A stretch of DNA of 40,787 bases, from the NCBI GenBank assembly GCA_025355965.1, contig JANXYR010000076.1, positions 1-40,787 of the forward strand, written 5' to 3'. A program made the position numbers and the translations under genes. This stretch comes from Geobacteraceae bacterium (GTDB lineage: Bacteria; Desulfobacterota; Desulfuromonadia; Geobacterales; Pseudopelobacteraceae). Of this stretch, positions 25,261 to 35,097 are shown piece after piece. Under the pieces are notes generated by a model. The model was given only the letters and a program-made list of their open reading frames with translations, had not been told where the DNA came from and did no database searches. The first letter of the stretch is position 1; each line of letters opens with the position of its first letter.

Positions 25261-25880
25261 TCGCAATTATTGACTACGGAATGGGCAACCTCCGCTCTGT
25301 GCAAAAGGGATTTGAAAAGATCGGCAGTGAGGCGATTATTACTGACGATCCAAAAGTTGTACTTCGAGCTGAAAGGATAGTACTACCTGGTGTCGGCGCT
25401 TTTCGTGACTGCATGCACAACCTGGAGCAGGGGGGGTTTGTCGAGCCTATTCTGAAGGTAATCAATGAAGGGAGGCCGTTCCTGGGAATTTGCGTCGGAA
25501 TGCAGCTGCTTTTCACTGACAGCGTTGAGTTTGGTCTCTACAGTGGACTTAATGTTATCCCCGGCCACGTTCTTCGTTTTCCAGACCAGATGACGGTAGC
25601 TGGTGAAAAACTCAAAGTGCCACAAATGGGCTGGAATCAGCTCTGTTTCACGCGCCGCCCACCAGCCTTTAATGGTATCGATGATGGTAGCAACGTCTAT
25701 TTCGTTCACTCCTATTACGTTAAGCCGGATGACAGTAGTGTGGTCGCGACAACGACCGACTACGGCATTGAATTCTGTTCTTCAATCTGGAAAGATAATG
25801 TAGTTGCCACCCAGTTTCACCCTGAAAAATCGCAGGCAATCGGCCTGCAAATTCTGAAAAATTTTGCGGAGCTAAAATGA
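25257..25880 (+). CDS. hisH: Imidazole glycerol phosphate synthase, glutaminase subunit
   Basis: A 207-residue class I glutamine amidotransferase that hydrolyses glutamine and feeds ammonia to HisF. The nucleophile is Cys79 in [12 protein letters not shown]; His188 and Glu190 in TQFHPEKSQ complete the triad. VPQMGWNQL is the family motif. Its ATG overlaps the chemoreceptor stop (ATGA) and its stop overlaps hisA, so translation is coupled from the receptor through hisA. Confidence 0.96.
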   Translation: MIAIIDYGMGNLRSVQKGFEKIGSEAIITDDPKVVLRAERIVLPGVGAFRDCMHNLEQGGFVEPILKVINEGRPFLGICVGMQLLFTDSVEFGLYSGLNVIPGHVLRFPDQMTVAGEKLKVPQMGWNQLCFTRRPPAFNGIDDGSNVYFVHSYYVKPDDSSVVATTTDYGIEFCSSIWKDNVVATQFHPEKSQAIGLQILKNFAELK

Positions 25881-26608
25881 TTGTGATCCCCGCCATAGAT
25901 CTTAAAGAAGGAAATTGCGTCCGCTTGGAACAGGGGCTGATGAATAAAGATACCGTATTTAGCGACAACCCCGGTGCTCAGGCTCGCGAATGGCAAGACC
26001 AAGGCGCGGAACTGCTGCATATCGTAGACCTTGATGGTGCCTTTGCCGGTCAACCAAAAAACAAGGGAGCAATTGAGGCTATACTCAAAGCTATCACTAT
26101 CCCTGCCCAACTTGGAGGTGGTATCCGAGATATTGCCACTATTGAGGCATATTTGTCGCTTGGGCTTTCTCGAGTTATTATCGGCACAGCAGCTCAGCGG
26201 AATCCGGAACTGGTACGCGAAGCCTGTGCAAAATTTCCCGGACGAATCGTTGTAGGTATCGATGCAAAAAATGGCATGGTAGCCGTCCAGGGGTGGGCCG
26301 AGTTGACCGACATTACCGCTGTCGATCTCGCCAAAAAATTCGAGGGGTTTGGTGTCTCGGCTATTATCTACACTGATATTAGTCGTGACGGCATGCTGCA
26401 TGGACCAAATTTGGAAGCCACCAAAGGCTTGGCTGAGTCCATCTCCATTCCGGTCATTGCATCAGGCGGTGTTTCCTCCCTCAAAGATATTGAAAACCTT
26501 ATGGCCATTGAATCCTGCGGAGTTTCCGGAGTCATCACCGGCAAAGCGGTTTATACCGGAGCTATCAGGCTAAACGAAGCGATCGCACTCACAAAGGGAA
26601 GAATCTAA
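25877..26608 (+). CDS. hisA: ProFAR isomerase
   Basis: A 243-residue TIM-barrel enzyme, 1-(5-phosphoribosyl)-5-[(5-phosphoribosylamino)methylideneamino]imidazole-4-carboxamide isomerase. The catalytic Asp8 in [23 protein letters not shown] motif ([14 protein letters not shown]), [14 protein letters not shown] with the second acid, and [12 protein letters not shown] are present. It overlaps hisH by four bases and precedes hisF by two. Confidence 0.96.
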   Translation: MIVIPAIDLKEGNCVRLEQGLMNKDTVFSDNPGAQAREWQDQGAELLHIVDLDGAFAGQPKNKGAIEAILKAITIPAQLGGGIRDIATIEAYLSLGLSRVIIGTAAQRNPELVREACAKFPGRIVVGIDAKNGMVAVQGWAELTDITAVDLAKKFEGFGVSAIIYTDISRDGMLHGPNLEATKGLAESISIPVIASGGVSSLKDIENLMAIESCGVSGVITGKAVYTGAIRLNEAIALTKGRI

Positions 26609-26610
26609 AA

Positions 26611-27372
26611 ATGTTGACCAAACGCATCATTCCTTGCCTTGATGTAAAAGGGGGCCGCGTCGTCAAAGGTGTCCAGTTTTTGGAGCTGCGCGACGCCGGT
26701 GATCCGGTCGAAATTGCGGAGCGCTATGATCTGGAGGGAGCTGATGAGCTGACCTTTTTGGACATTACTGCCTCCTCCGACCAGAGGGATACGATTGTTG
26801 ACGTCGTGCGCCGTACTGCTGAGCGTGTATTTATGCCATTGACCGTGGGTGGCGGAATCCGCTGTGTTGATGACATTCGGCGCTTACTCAATGCCGGCGC
26901 AGACAAAACCTCGATTAACACCGCTGCAGTCGACCGCCCCGATTTTGTACGCGAAGCAGCCGAACGCTTCGGGTCTCAATGTACAGTAGTAGCCATCGAC
27001 GCCCGCCGGGTGCCGGGTGAAAATCGGTGGCAGGTATATACTCACGGTGGCCGCAAACCGACCGGGCTTGATGTCGTCGAGTGGGCAGCCTTGATGGAAG
27101 CTTACGGCTCAGGCGAGATTCTTCTGACAAGCATGGATTGCGATGGTACAAAAGACGGCTATGATCTTAAACTGACACGTGCTGTAGTGGACGCTGTTTC
27201 AATCCCTGTTATCGCATCCGGTGGAGTCGGCAATCTGGAACATCTCTACGATGGCTTTACTACCGCCGGAGCAAGTGCCTGTCTGGCTGCGTCAATCTTC
27301 CACTACAGGGAATACACCATCGGAGAGGCAAAGGAATATCTCCGAAATAAAGGAGTGGAGGTACGGTTATGA
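26611..27372 (+). CDS. hisF: Imidazole glycerol phosphate synthase, cyclase subunit
   Basis: A 253-residue TIM-barrel cyclase working with HisH to make IGP and [73 protein letters not shown] and [15 protein letters not shown] are characteristic, with Asp11 and the later Asp in SMDCDGT as catalytic acids. It is packed with hisA upstream and overlaps hisE by four bases. Confidence 0.97.
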   Translation: MLTKRIIPCLDVKGGRVVKGVQFLELRDAGDPVEIAERYDLEGADELTFLDITASSDQRDTIVDVVRRTAERVFMPLTVGGGIRCVDDIRRLLNAGADKTSINTAAVDRPDFVREAAERFGSQCTVVAIDARRVPGENRWQVYTHGGRKPTGLDVVEWAALMEAYGSGEILLTSMDCDGTKDGYDLKLTRAVVDAVSIPVIASGGVGNLEHLYDGFTTAGASACLAASIFHYREYTIGEAKEYLRNKGVEVRL

Positions 27373-27701
27373 CGAATGAAGATGATATCCTCCAGGCCGT
27401 CTATCAGGTCATACTCGATCGCAAGGCCAATCCGACCGACGGATCCTATACCACTTCCCTCATGCGAGGGGGGATTGATAAAATACTAAAGAAGATCGGT
27501 GAAGAGGCAACGGAAGTAGTCATTGCTGCAAAAGGAGGTGTACATGACGAAATTGTTTATGAAATAACCGATCTTGTCTTTCACCTGCTTGTTCTGCTCG
27601 GACACCAAAACATTCCTCCCGATGCGGTATACAAAGAGCTGCGACGGAGAGTTGGTACATCTGGCATCGAAGAAAAGGCTGCCCGCCACATTGACCCATG
27701 A
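27369..27701 (+). CDS. hisE: Phosphoribosyl-ATP pyrophosphatase
   Basis: A 110-residue MazG-like enzyme for the second step of histidine synthesis. [31 protein letters not shown] carries the EExxE metal-binding helix, followed by [14 protein letters not shown]. It is separate from HisI, which is not in the window. It is the last gene of the hisH-A-F-E run; no clear terminator was seen before the rpsU promoter. Confidence 0.95.
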   Translation: MTNEDDILQAVYQVILDRKANPTDGSYTTSLMRGGIDKILKKIGEEATEVVIAAKGGVHDEIVYEITDLVFHLLVLLGHQNIPPDAVYKELRRRVGTSGIEEKAARHIDP

Positions 27702-27723
27702 CCTTTTCATCTACATTTGGCTA

Positions 27724-27751
27724 TTGACAAACTTGCCCGGTATGTTATTCT
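27724..27751 (+). promoter_or_regulatory. Promoter of rpsU operon
   Basis: TTGACA (27724-27729), 16 bases, TATTCT (27746-27751), with an extended -10 TG one base upstream of the -10 hexamer. It is the clear promoter of the macromolecular-synthesis operon, predicting a leader of about 70 bases. Confidence 0.7.
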
Positions 27752-27826
27752 GCAAAACTCTCAATTTCTATATCAATTGCAATATATTTATTTCTGAATA
27801 AACAAAATGACGGGAGGTGATTTTAC

Positions 27827-28024
27827 ATGCCGGGAGTAAAAATAAAGGACAGCGAACCGTTTGAAATGGCACTGAAGAAGTTCAAAAAGCAGTGTGAGAA
27901 AGCGGGAATTCTTTCCGAAGTCCGTAAGCGTGAGCATTTCGAGAAGCCAAGTATTAAACGCAAGAAGAAGGCCATCGCCGCTCGCAAACGTGCACTTAAA
28001 AAGCAACGTAAAATGATTGATTAG
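27827..28024 (+). CDS. rpsU: 30S ribosomal protein S21
   Basis: A 65-residue, strongly basic protein. [39 protein letters not shown] is the S21 signature, with the Lys/Arg-rich tail typical of the family. It binds near the 3' end of 16S rRNA on the small subunit. GGGAGGTGA precedes the ATG. First gene of the rpsU-yqeY-cvpA-dnaG-rpoD series. Confidence 0.97.
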   Translation: MPGVKIKDSEPFEMALKKFKKQCEKAGILSEVRKREHFEKPSIKRKKKAIAARKRALKKQRKMID

Positions 28025-28055
28025 TATCCATTTACTGGGATCGGGAACAAACGGT

Positions 28056-28499
28056 ATGACGTTAAAAGAACAGCTAAACGATGCGATGAAGGCAGCCATG
28101 AAGGCGCGGGACACCCTGCGCCTTTCGGCTGTCCGCATGGTTAATGCCGTGATTAAGAACCGAGAGATCGATACCCGTACGGAACTAAATGATCAAGCGG
28201 TTATTGATGTAATATCTTCATTGGCCAAACAACGCCGCGAATCGATTCGGATGTTTCGTGATGGAAATCGGCTTGAACTTGCTGAGAAAGAGGAATTAGA
28301 GCTAGCTATCCTGCTTGAGTTCCTGCCAACTCAGTTGAGCCCTGATGAAATTGATTCGCTTATCAGCCAGACAATTCTGGACATATCAGCACATGGCATC
28401 AAGGACATGGGGCGGGTAATGAAGTCCGTCACACCCCTTACCACAGGCAAAGCTGACGGAAAGGCTGTAAGTGATGCTGTCCGGAGACTGCTTGCTTAA
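28056..28499 (+). CDS. yqeY: GatB/YqeY domain protein
   Basis: A 147-residue member of the YqeY family, related to the tail of GatB. The family motifs MTLKEQLNDAMKAAMKARDTLRLSAVRMV, AVIDVISSLAKQRRESI, ELAILLEFLPTQLS and IKDMGRVMKSV are all present. It may bind tRNA, but no function is proven. ATG 28056 fits the family N-terminus; the longer frame starting inside rpsU is rejected. A terminator-like hairpin follows. Confidence 0.93.
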   Translation: MTLKEQLNDAMKAAMKARDTLRLSAVRMVNAVIKNREIDTRTELNDQAVIDVISSLAKQRRESIRMFRDGNRLELAEKEELELAILLEFLPTQLSPDEIDSLISQTILDISAHGIKDMGRVMKSVTPLTTGKADGKAVSDAVRRLLA

Positions 28500-28544
28500 T
28501 GTTTTAACTGTGCTGAAAGAATGTTCAGTGATAATTACACCGTC

Positions 28545-28577
28545 AAGGGGCTTTCATTGAGATGGCCCCTTCTTTGT
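28545..28577 (+). terminator. Internal terminator between yqeY and cvpA
   Basis: The stem AAGGGGC (28545-28551) / GCCCCTT (28565-28571) with a 13-base loop is followed by TTCTTTGT. It divides the abundant rpsU/yqeY transcripts from cvpA-dnaG-rpoD, in the way the rpsU-dnaG terminator does in E. coli. Confidence 0.75.
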
Positions 28578-28597
28578 AAATAGGTCATGCTGCCAAT

Positions 28598-29089
28598 ATG
28601 AACCTTATTGATATCATAATTTTGTCAGTTCTCTGTTTTTTTGCGGTCAAGGGTTTGGTCCGTGGGCTTGTCAATGAGGCATCTTCTCTGACGGGTCTTC
28701 TGTTCGGCGGATGGCTTGCATTCCGATTTTACCCGCTTCTTGCTGTGCCGATAAAAAGTGCGCTTCACCTACCGGCGCATCTTTCTTCGTTCCTTGCTTT
28801 CGTCATCATCCTGCTGATTACCGGAATCTGTGCCCATATTATTGGCAATGTAATAACCGCTGCCCTGCGACTTGTCATGCTGGGCAGCCTGAATCGACTT
28901 GGCGGATTACTTATCGGCGTTGCCGAAGGAGCATTGTTGCTCTGCATGGTTTTTAGTATAGCTTCATCAGCATTTATGCCGGAGCAAATCCGGAACAAGA
29001 TTCGTACAACAGAGTCCGCAAACATACTGGCTCATACTGGTGATAGTTTTCTCTCGGAATGGCGTGATGCTAATGGCCAGAAGAAATGA
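28598..29089 (+). CDS. cvpA: CvpA family membrane protein
   Basis: A 163-residue inner-membrane protein with four predicted helices (about 5-22, 25-45, 62-85 and 98-125). The start NLIDIIILSVLCFFAVKGLVRGLVNEASSLTGLLFGG matches CvpA. The family was named from colicin V production and is linked to envelope homeostasis and purF in some bacteria. Its stop overlaps the dnaG start by four bases. No strong ribosome binding site precedes the ATG. Confidence 0.88.
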   Translation: MNLIDIIILSVLCFFAVKGLVRGLVNEASSLTGLLFGGWLAFRFYPLLAVPIKSALHLPAHLSSFLAFVIILLITGICAHIIGNVITAALRLVMLGSLNRLGGLLIGVAEGALLLCMVFSIASSAFMPEQIRNKIRTTESANILAHTGDSFLSEWRDANGQKK

Positions 29090-30837
29090 TACCTGAAGAG
29101 AAAGTACGCGAGGTTGCTGAGCGGATTTCTATTGTTGAAGTTGTTTCAGATTATGTCCCTCTGCGCCGCGCTGGTGGCAACTTCCTTGGACTTTGCCCGT
29201 TTCATGCCGAGAAGACACCATCATTCAATGTAAATCCAGCACGCGAGATTTTTCACTGTTTCGGTTGCGGTGCGGGTGGCAACGCTTTCTCTTTTATTAT
29301 GAAGATAGAGGGGCTCAGTTTTCCTGAAGCGGTTAAACTGCTGGCAAGAAAGTCCGGAATAGAAATTGAGGAGCGCCAGCTTACCCCATCCGAAAAAAAA
29401 ACGCAGGATGAATATACTCAGTTTAAACAAATTAATGATCTGACAACATCCTACTACCGCTCTGTTCTTCTGAGTGGACAGGAAGGGGAAGCGGCGAGAC
29501 AGTATCTAGCGAATCGCTCTGTCGAGGCAGATATTTCTGATGTTTACCAGCTAGGTTTTGCACCAGACAGACGCGACGGGCTAACAAAACATCTGAAAAA
29601 TAATGGTGTCGAGTTGGATACTGCGCTTAAACTCGGTATAATTCGTAAATCTGATTCCGGTTGGTACGATCTTTTCCGCAACCGACTGATTTTCCCGATC
29701 CGGGATGCGCGTGGGCAGGTAATCGCTTTTGCCGGACGGGTACTGGATACAGCACTTCCGAAGTATATCAACTCACCCGAATCACCGCTCTATCACAAGA
29801 GCTCGGTTCTTTTCGGGCTGGACATAGCATTACCAACGATTAGAACCGGAGATTCCGTAATTATTGTTGAGGGTTATTTTGATCATCTGGCACTGTACCG
29901 GGCTGGAGTCAAGAATGTTGTTGCTACCTGCGGAACAGCCCTTACCAGCACCCACTCTGGTCTGATAAAACGTCATGCAGCACGCGTATACACTCTTTTC
30001 GACAGCGATAATGCAGGTAAAAAAGCGACCATCCGCTCGATGGAACTTTTTCTCGAGCAACGTATTCCAGCGTATGTAATTTCATTACCAGCGGGCGATG
30101 ATCCGGACAGCTTTCTGACCTCACATACAGCTGATGATTTTATTGTTCTTCGTGACAAGGCGCGGCCAGCTTTTGAATATTTTGTACGCTCTCTTTTGGC
30201 GGAAACACCTCCTGATAGCGTTGACAGCAAAGTCCGTATAATCGATGACATTGTTCCCCGTTTCCGCAAGATTGCTGATTCGGTAGAGCGTGATTTATAT
30301 GAAAAGGAAATTTGCAGACTACTTGGGATAACAACTCATGCATTTCGAAAGCGCATGGGTGGAGGGAAACTTCCGCATCTCGAAACCTTGGCAAACGAGA
30401 ATACAACCACTCAGCCAGCGGACAATATTCAGGATACTCTTCTGGCCTTATTGCTGAATTACCCTGAAGCACGAGCAGAAATTGTGCGAATTGGCCTTGA
30501 AACAATCTTTACTGATGATTACCTTGAGTTATCTCGACTTGTGCTCAACAGCATGGCCGTTTCAAACGATAGCCAAACATTATGCCAATTGGCTGGAACT
30601 CTGGAAAACCCGGAACAAAAAGCCATCTTTTCTCGGATAATGGTTTCAGAGGGTTATCTGGCCGACATCGAGTGGCGATCCGTTTTAGATCAATGTACGC
30701 GGAGTCATGAAAAAAAACAGCTTGCTTCGATTAAGGATATTGCCGCTCGTCTGTCGGTACTCGACCCAAGCAGTGATGAATACAGTCTTCTTCTAAAGCA
30801 AGCAGACACTCTGCGCACACGAAAATCAAAACTTTAA
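29086..30837 (+). CDS. dnaG: DNA primase
   Basis: A 583-residue primase that lays RNA primers at replication forks. The CHC2 zinc finger uses Cys37, His40, Cys58 and Cys61 (LCPFH ... HCFGC). The catalytic core and Toprim domain include SVIIVEGYFDHLAL and TLFDSDNAGKKA. The C-terminal helicase-binding region follows from about residue 440. The ATG overlaps cvpA. It lies between cvpA and rpoD in the macromolecular-synthesis operon. Confidence 0.97.
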   Translation: MIPEEKVREVAERISIVEVVSDYVPLRRAGGNFLGLCPFHAEKTPSFNVNPAREIFHCFGCGAGGNAFSFIMKIEGLSFPEAVKLLARKSGIEIEERQLTPSEKKTQDEYTQFKQINDLTTSYYRSVLLSGQEGEAARQYLANRSVEADISDVYQLGFAPDRRDGLTKHLKNNGVELDTALKLGIIRKSDSGWYDLFRNRLIFPIRDARGQVIAFAGRVLDTALPKYINSPESPLYHKSSVLFGLDIALPTIRTGDSVIIVEGYFDHLALYRAGVKNVVATCGTALTSTHSGLIKRHAARVYTLFDSDNAGKKATIRSMELFLEQRIPAYVISLPAGDDPDSFLTSHTADDFIVLRDKARPAFEYFVRSLLAETPPDSVDSKVRIIDDIVPRFRKIADSVERDLYEKEICRLLGITTHAFRKRMGGGKLPHLETLANENTTTQPADNIQDTLLALLLNYPEARAEIVRIGLETIFTDDYLELSRLVLNSMAVSNDSQTLCQLAGTLENPEQKAIFSRIMVSEGYLADIEWRSVLDQCTRSHEKKQLASIKDIAARLSVLDPSSDEYSLLLKQADTLRTRKSKL

Positions 30838-30869
30838 CCATAACTGCTGCTTCCTTGAGGTGAATACAC

Positions 30870-32618
30870 ATGGCAAAGAAAAACATGGATGACGTTAAAC
30901 AGCTGATAGATATCGGCAAGGAGAAAGGATTTTTAACTTTTGATGAGGTCAATGACATTTTGCCTCCTGACATTGCCACGGATCAGATTGAAGACGTTAT
31001 GGGCATGTTTGGAGACATGGACATAGAAATTGTTGATTCCGCTCAAAAAATCAAGATCCCGAAGATGAAAAGCGATCTTGACGAAGATGAAGAGGCCGAG
31101 GGTGAGTCAGAAGAAGTGGAGTTCGAGCCTGGCTCCATCGGACGTACAAGTGATCCTGTCCGCATGTATCTACGTGAAATGGGTTCAGTTTCTCTCCTTA
31201 CCCGTGAGGGTGAAGTTGAGATTGCTAAAAGAATTGAAGATGGCGATCGCGACGTTGGCAGCGTAATACTCAATACTCCAATCACTGTCAAGGAAGTCCT
31301 CTCCCTAGGGGAACGGCTTCGCAAATTCCAGATTAACCCTTCGGAAGTTAGCAAAGAAGTAGAAGAAGAAGAACTTGAGGAAGATGAAGAAGATGTTCAG
31401 AAGACCAGAATGCTTGAAATTATTGATGCAATTGCAGCACAAGATTTGTTGCTGATTGATCTTTCTGGGACTGTAGCAGCAGCAAAATCTCCTGCAAAGA
31501 AAAAAGAACTCGAAAAAAAATTACAAGAAGGAAAAGACCATCAGGCGGATCTTCTTAAATCCTTGAGATTGAAAGATCGTCACACTAACAAGGTTGCCGA
31601 GCGCCTTAAGGAACTGTCCGGAAAAGTTGATAAACTGCAGTCCGAATTATCCGATCTTGAAAAATTGATTCCTCTGGAAAAACTCAAGATTCTGCTTGAT
31701 AAAATGCAAAATGATGATGAAAAGTGTACTACAGAACTAAACAAACTAAAACTGGACGAAGAAGAAACCGTCAAAATGGAGAAACGTCTTCGAAGCGCAG
31801 CTCATAAAATCCAGAAGGTGGAACAAGAATCCGGTTTCAAGGCCCGCGATCTTGCTGCGGCGCTCAAGGCCATCGAAGAAGGTGAATGCAAAGCCCGCAT
31901 CGCTAAAAGTGAACTTATCGAGGCAAACCTGCGCCTAGTTGTGTCAATTGCGAAAAAATATACAAATCGCGGACTGCAGTTTCTTGATCTTATTCAGGAG
32001 GGAAACATCGGCCTGATGAAAGCTGTAGATAAATTTGAATATCAGCGCGGCTACAAATTTTCCACCTATGCCACTTGGTGGATTCGTCAGGCCATTACCC
32101 GTGCAATTGCCGACCAAGCGCGTACAATACGTATTCCGGTCCATATGATCGAAACCATAAACAAATTGATTCGCACCAGTCGCCAATTAGTACAGGAAAA
32201 TGGCCGTGAGCCATCACCTGAAGAAATTGCTGAACGTATGCAGCTGCCTCTCGACAAAGTGCGTAAGGTCCTGAAAATAGCCAAAGAGCCAATTTCACTT
32301 GAAACTCCAATAGGAGAAGAAGAAGATTCTCATTTGGGAGATTTTATCGAGGATAAAGGGGTCATTTCACCGATCGAGGCGGTTATTAAGAATAACCTTT
32401 CAGAAAGTACTGCAAAAGTGCTTGCAACACTGACACCACGCGAAGAAAAAGTCCTCAGAATGAGGTTTGGTATTGGTGAGAAAAGTGACCACACTCTTGA
32501 AGAAGTAGGTCAGGATTTTGAAGTTACGCGAGAGCGGATCCGTCAGATTGAGGCAAAAGCCTTACGCAAATTGCGCCATCCAAGTCGCAGTAAAAAGTTG
32601 AAGAGTTTTGTGGACTAA
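30870..32618 (+). CDS. rpoD: RNA polymerase primary sigma factor (sigma-70)
   Basis: A 582-residue group 1 sigma factor. Region 1.1 is at residues 1-75 ([21 protein letters not shown]), region 1.2 at [14 protein letters not shown] long, charged, Lys/Glu-rich segment, probably coiled coil, lies at about 155-330. Region 2 follows ([35 protein letters not shown]), then regions 3 and 4, with the -35-recognition helix in [26 protein letters not shown] precedes the ATG, 32 bases after dnaG. A gene of unknown function begins three bases after its stop. Confidence 0.98.
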   Translation: MAKKNMDDVKQLIDIGKEKGFLTFDEVNDILPPDIATDQIEDVMGMFGDMDIEIVDSAQKIKIPKMKSDLDEDEEAEGESEEVEFEPGSIGRTSDPVRMYLREMGSVSLLTREGEVEIAKRIEDGDRDVGSVILNTPITVKEVLSLGERLRKFQINPSEVSKEVEEEELEEDEEDVQKTRMLEIIDAIAAQDLLLIDLSGTVAAAKSPAKKKELEKKLQEGKDHQADLLKSLRLKDRHTNKVAERLKELSGKVDKLQSELSDLEKLIPLEKLKILLDKMQNDDEKCTTELNKLKLDEEETVKMEKRLRSAAHKIQKVEQESGFKARDLAAALKAIEEGECKARIAKSELIEANLRLVVSIAKKYTNRGLQFLDLIQEGNIGLMKAVDKFEYQRGYKFSTYATWWIRQAITRAIADQARTIRIPVHMIETINKLIRTSRQLVQENGREPSPEEIAERMQLPLDKVRKVLKIAKEPISLETPIGEEEDSHLGDFIEDKGVISPIEAVIKNNLSESTAKVLATLTPREEKVLRMRFGIGEKSDHTLEEVGQDFEVTRERIRQIEAKALRKLRHPSRSKKLKSFVD

Positions 32619-32621
32619 GCA

Positions 32622-33917
32622 TTGAAATACATAACTAGAAGCATTACTCAGCTCATTCTGACAGTACTCTTCATTTTAATTTCTTTCGTTCATGGAAACA
32701 CCATTGAAATTAATGATTCCACAGTATTTGTAGAAGCCTTTAATGCTTACCAACAGAAAGATTATCTGTTAACTATTGAAAAGTGTGATCAATTAAATCA
32801 GGCCTTTCCTGATTCACCACTCAGGGATGTAACGCTTCTTCTTATTGCTCGCGCTAGTCTCAAATCAGGGGATAATGAACGTGCGGCGAAGTCAGCTACA
32901 ACGTTTTCAACCGAATTTCCCGAAAGCAGTTTAAAAACATCTGTAGAAAATGAATTAGCGTTGTTGGTGAATCGTTATCAAAAGGGTGAGGTTCTTGGCG
33001 TAGACAAAACGCTGCAAACTGCAGCCAGCAAAGTCCGCTCTGACAGGCTTGCTCGCGAACGCGCAGCAAAGTTGAATTTGGAGATGGAACTAGCAGCTAA
33101 AATTGAAGCTGAGCAGAAGTACTTGGTTCATATTAAAGTTGAAGAAGAACGTTTTAAAAAGGAACGCCTGCAAGCTGAGAAGATCGACAGATCAAACATT
33201 AATGTTGCAATCACTCTATATGGAACTGTAGGACCGGTACCCGTTGGCAGTAATGGGAATCTGCAGATTGAGATTTCTAACAAAGGTAAAAATAACGAAG
33301 ATTTTTTACTAACTGTAGAGGCAACCAAAGAACACAATGCTATTTTGGTCAGAGCAAACAAACCTAACGAAAACATAACTCGACTTCAACTAGCTGCGGG
33401 TGAAACATTCAAGGGGAATATTGTATTCAGAATGCCAGCTGAAATGATTGATGGTCATCGTTCCATAGTGACGGTTAAAGCAGTATCAGCAAAATTTAGT
33501 GATATCAGTTTTCAGAAAGAGACCATCCTGATAAGCTCCGCACCGCTCGTGCGCGCTGTTGCAAAACTTGCAAAACTAAAAGTCACTCCAGGCGAAATAC
33601 TTAGTTACCATGTGGCAGTTCTCAATGCAGGTTCATTGCCTGCCCAAAATCTGACAGTGCGACTTCAGCTCCCCTCCAATGTAGATTTTCAGACGGCTCA
33701 GGATTCTTCATTAAAACAGGAGGCAAACGGCACGATCGTCTTCAAAGTTGATCAAATTGAGATTGGCAAACTGATAGAAATAAATATGGATGTTAAGGTG
33801 CGAGAGGACAGCGCCGTTGGGCAGGAATTACGAGGGCGTTTAGAAATAATTAACGACATCCTACAGAGGAAAGACATCTTTACTGCACGTTCTTCTACTG
33901 TCGTACAGACAAAATAA
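32622..33917 (+). CDS. Exported protein with TPR-like, coiled-coil and DUF11-like regions, unrecognised
   Basis: A 431-residue protein of unknown function. It has a signal peptide (hydrophobic residues 8-24, likely cleaved near FVHGN), then helical TPR-like repeats (about 35-120, AFNAYQQKDYLLTIEKCDQLNQ). A charged coiled coil follows at about 130-185. The rest looks like two beta-sandwich repeats of the CARDB/DUF11 kind (GSNGNLQIEISNKGKNNEDF; PGEILSYHVAVLNAGSLPAQNL). It would act in the periplasm or on the surface. The only start is TTG at 32622, three bases after the rpoD stop and without a clear Shine-Dalgarno sequence, so it depends on translation of rpoD. A bidirectional terminator follows. 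Confidence 0.8.
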   Translation: MKYITRSITQLILTVLFILISFVHGNTIEINDSTVFVEAFNAYQQKDYLLTIEKCDQLNQAFPDSPLRDVTLLLIARASLKSGDNERAAKSATTFSTEFPESSLKTSVENELALLVNRYQKGEVLGVDKTLQTAASKVRSDRLARERAAKLNLEMELAAKIEAEQKYLVHIKVEEERFKKERLQAEKIDRSNINVAITLYGTVGPVPVGSNGNLQIEISNKGKNNEDFLLTVEATKEHNAILVRANKPNENITRLQLAAGETFKGNIVFRMPAEMIDGHRSIVTVKAVSAKFSDISFQKETILISSAPLVRAVAKLAKLKVTPGEILSYHVAVLNAGSLPAQNLTVRLQLPSNVDFQTAQDSSLKQEANGTIVFKVDQIEIGKLIEINMDVKVREDSAVGQELRGRLEIINDILQRKDIFTARSSTVVQTK

Positions 33918-33935
33918 CAAGTCGTTGTTAAAATG

Positions 33936-33966
33936 AGGCCTCAGAGACAATCATTCTCTGAGGCCT
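33936..33966. terminator. Bidirectional hairpin between rpoD operon and proB
   Basis: A perfect 12-pair stem, AGGCCTCAGAGA (33936-33947) / TCTCTGAGGCCT (33955-33966) with a seven-base loop, between convergent genes. Flanking U-tracts are short (TTGG on plus; TTTTAAC after two bases on minus), but position and stability support termination in both directions. Confidence 0.8.
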
Positions 33967-33975
33967 TGGCACACT

Positions 33976-35097
33976 CTATAGCAGAACTAAATTATCTCGA
34001 TGAATAAGTACATCTCCGTAGTGATATCCTAGGATTATCTCTATTTCCGAGCTATTACAACCCACTAATCGTACAGACTCTGCACTCGAATAGTCAGACA
34101 ACCCCCTGGCAAACTCAACACCATCTAAGCCACACAGCCTGATACACGCCCCACGTTCAAACCGTCCTTCCACCCTGACAACTCCAGAAGGAAGAAGGCT
34201 CTTACCTTTCTTGAGCAGCGCATCCCGTGCACCCTCATCCACTATTAACCTGCCGGACGGCTTAAGCGTATATGCAATCCAATGTTTCCGACGATTAAGC
34301 TCTATACCAGAAGGTAAAAACAGAGTCCCCACCTCTTCCCCCTGCAAGGCAGCAACTATAATCCCATTCCGCTTTCCGGACACTATAATGGTTGCAACGC
34401 CATTTTTGCCGGCTTTCTTGGCAGCGGCAACTTTGGTTGCCATGCCACCGGTGCCGACTGTCGATCCGGAACCACCGGCAGCACGTTCTACGTCGCGGGT
34501 GACCCCATTAATCAGAGGAATCAATGTAGCATCTGGGTGAGTATGCGGATCTGCGCTGTAGAACCCCTCAATATCGGTTAGGATCAACAGCAGGTCGGCC
34601 TCCGCCACATTGGTGACTAATGCAGAGAGGTTATCATTATCCCCAAATTTGATTTCCTCAACAACAACGGTATCATTCTCGTTGATTATGGGAATTATTC
34701 CAAAACCAAGCAGAGCATCAAGGGTCGCCCGAGCATTAAGAAAACGCTGACGACTACCTAAGTCTTCACTGGTTAAAAGTACTTGGGCCGCCTTGAGATT
34801 ATTGGGAGCCAAAGATCTTTCATATGCTAACATCAAACGGGTCTGGCCAACTGCTGCTGCTGCCTGCTTATGTGGAATAGTTCGCGGCCTGTCCGTCAGT
34901 CCCAGTTCGCTTCTACCGGCCGCAATAGCTCCGGAAGAGACAACTATGACTTGCAGACCCTGTTGGCGTAGAACAGCAATTTCATCACATATTCGACCGA
35001 TGACAGCCATATCTAGAGCACCTGCTGAATCGGTCAGCACTCTGCTCCCAATTTTTATTACAACTCGTTTAACTGTTTTTAGCAGTTCTTTCCTCAT
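33976..35097 (-). CDS. proB: Glutamate 5-kinase
   Basis: A 373-residue enzyme phosphorylating glutamate at the start of proline synthesis. The kinase domain is at about 5-260 ([68 protein letters not shown]). A C-terminal PUA domain follows ([25 protein letters not shown]). ATG 35097 overlaps the obgE stop by one base and has GAGGTG upstream; GTG codons slightly further upstream are less likely. Its usual partner proA is not adjacent: proB is the last gene before the terminator. Confidence 0.96.
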   Translation of the reverse strand: MRKELLKTVKRVVIKIGSRVLTDSAGALDMAVIGRICDEIAVLRQQGLQVIVVSSGAIAAGRSELGLTDRPRTIPHKQAAAAVGQTRLMLAYERSLAPNNLKAAQVLLTSEDLGSRQRFLNARATLDALLGFGIIPIINENDTVVVEEIKFGDNDNLSALVTNVAEADLLLILTDIEGFYSADPHTHPDATLIPLINGVTRDVERAAGGSGSTVGTGGMATKVAAAKKAGKNGVATIIVSGKRNGIIVAALQGEEVGTLFLPSGIELNRRKHWIAYTLKPSGRLIVDEGARDALLKKGKSLLPSGVVRVEGRFERGACIRLCGLDGVEFARGLSDYSSAESVRLVGCNSSEIEIILGYHYGDVLIHRDNLVLL

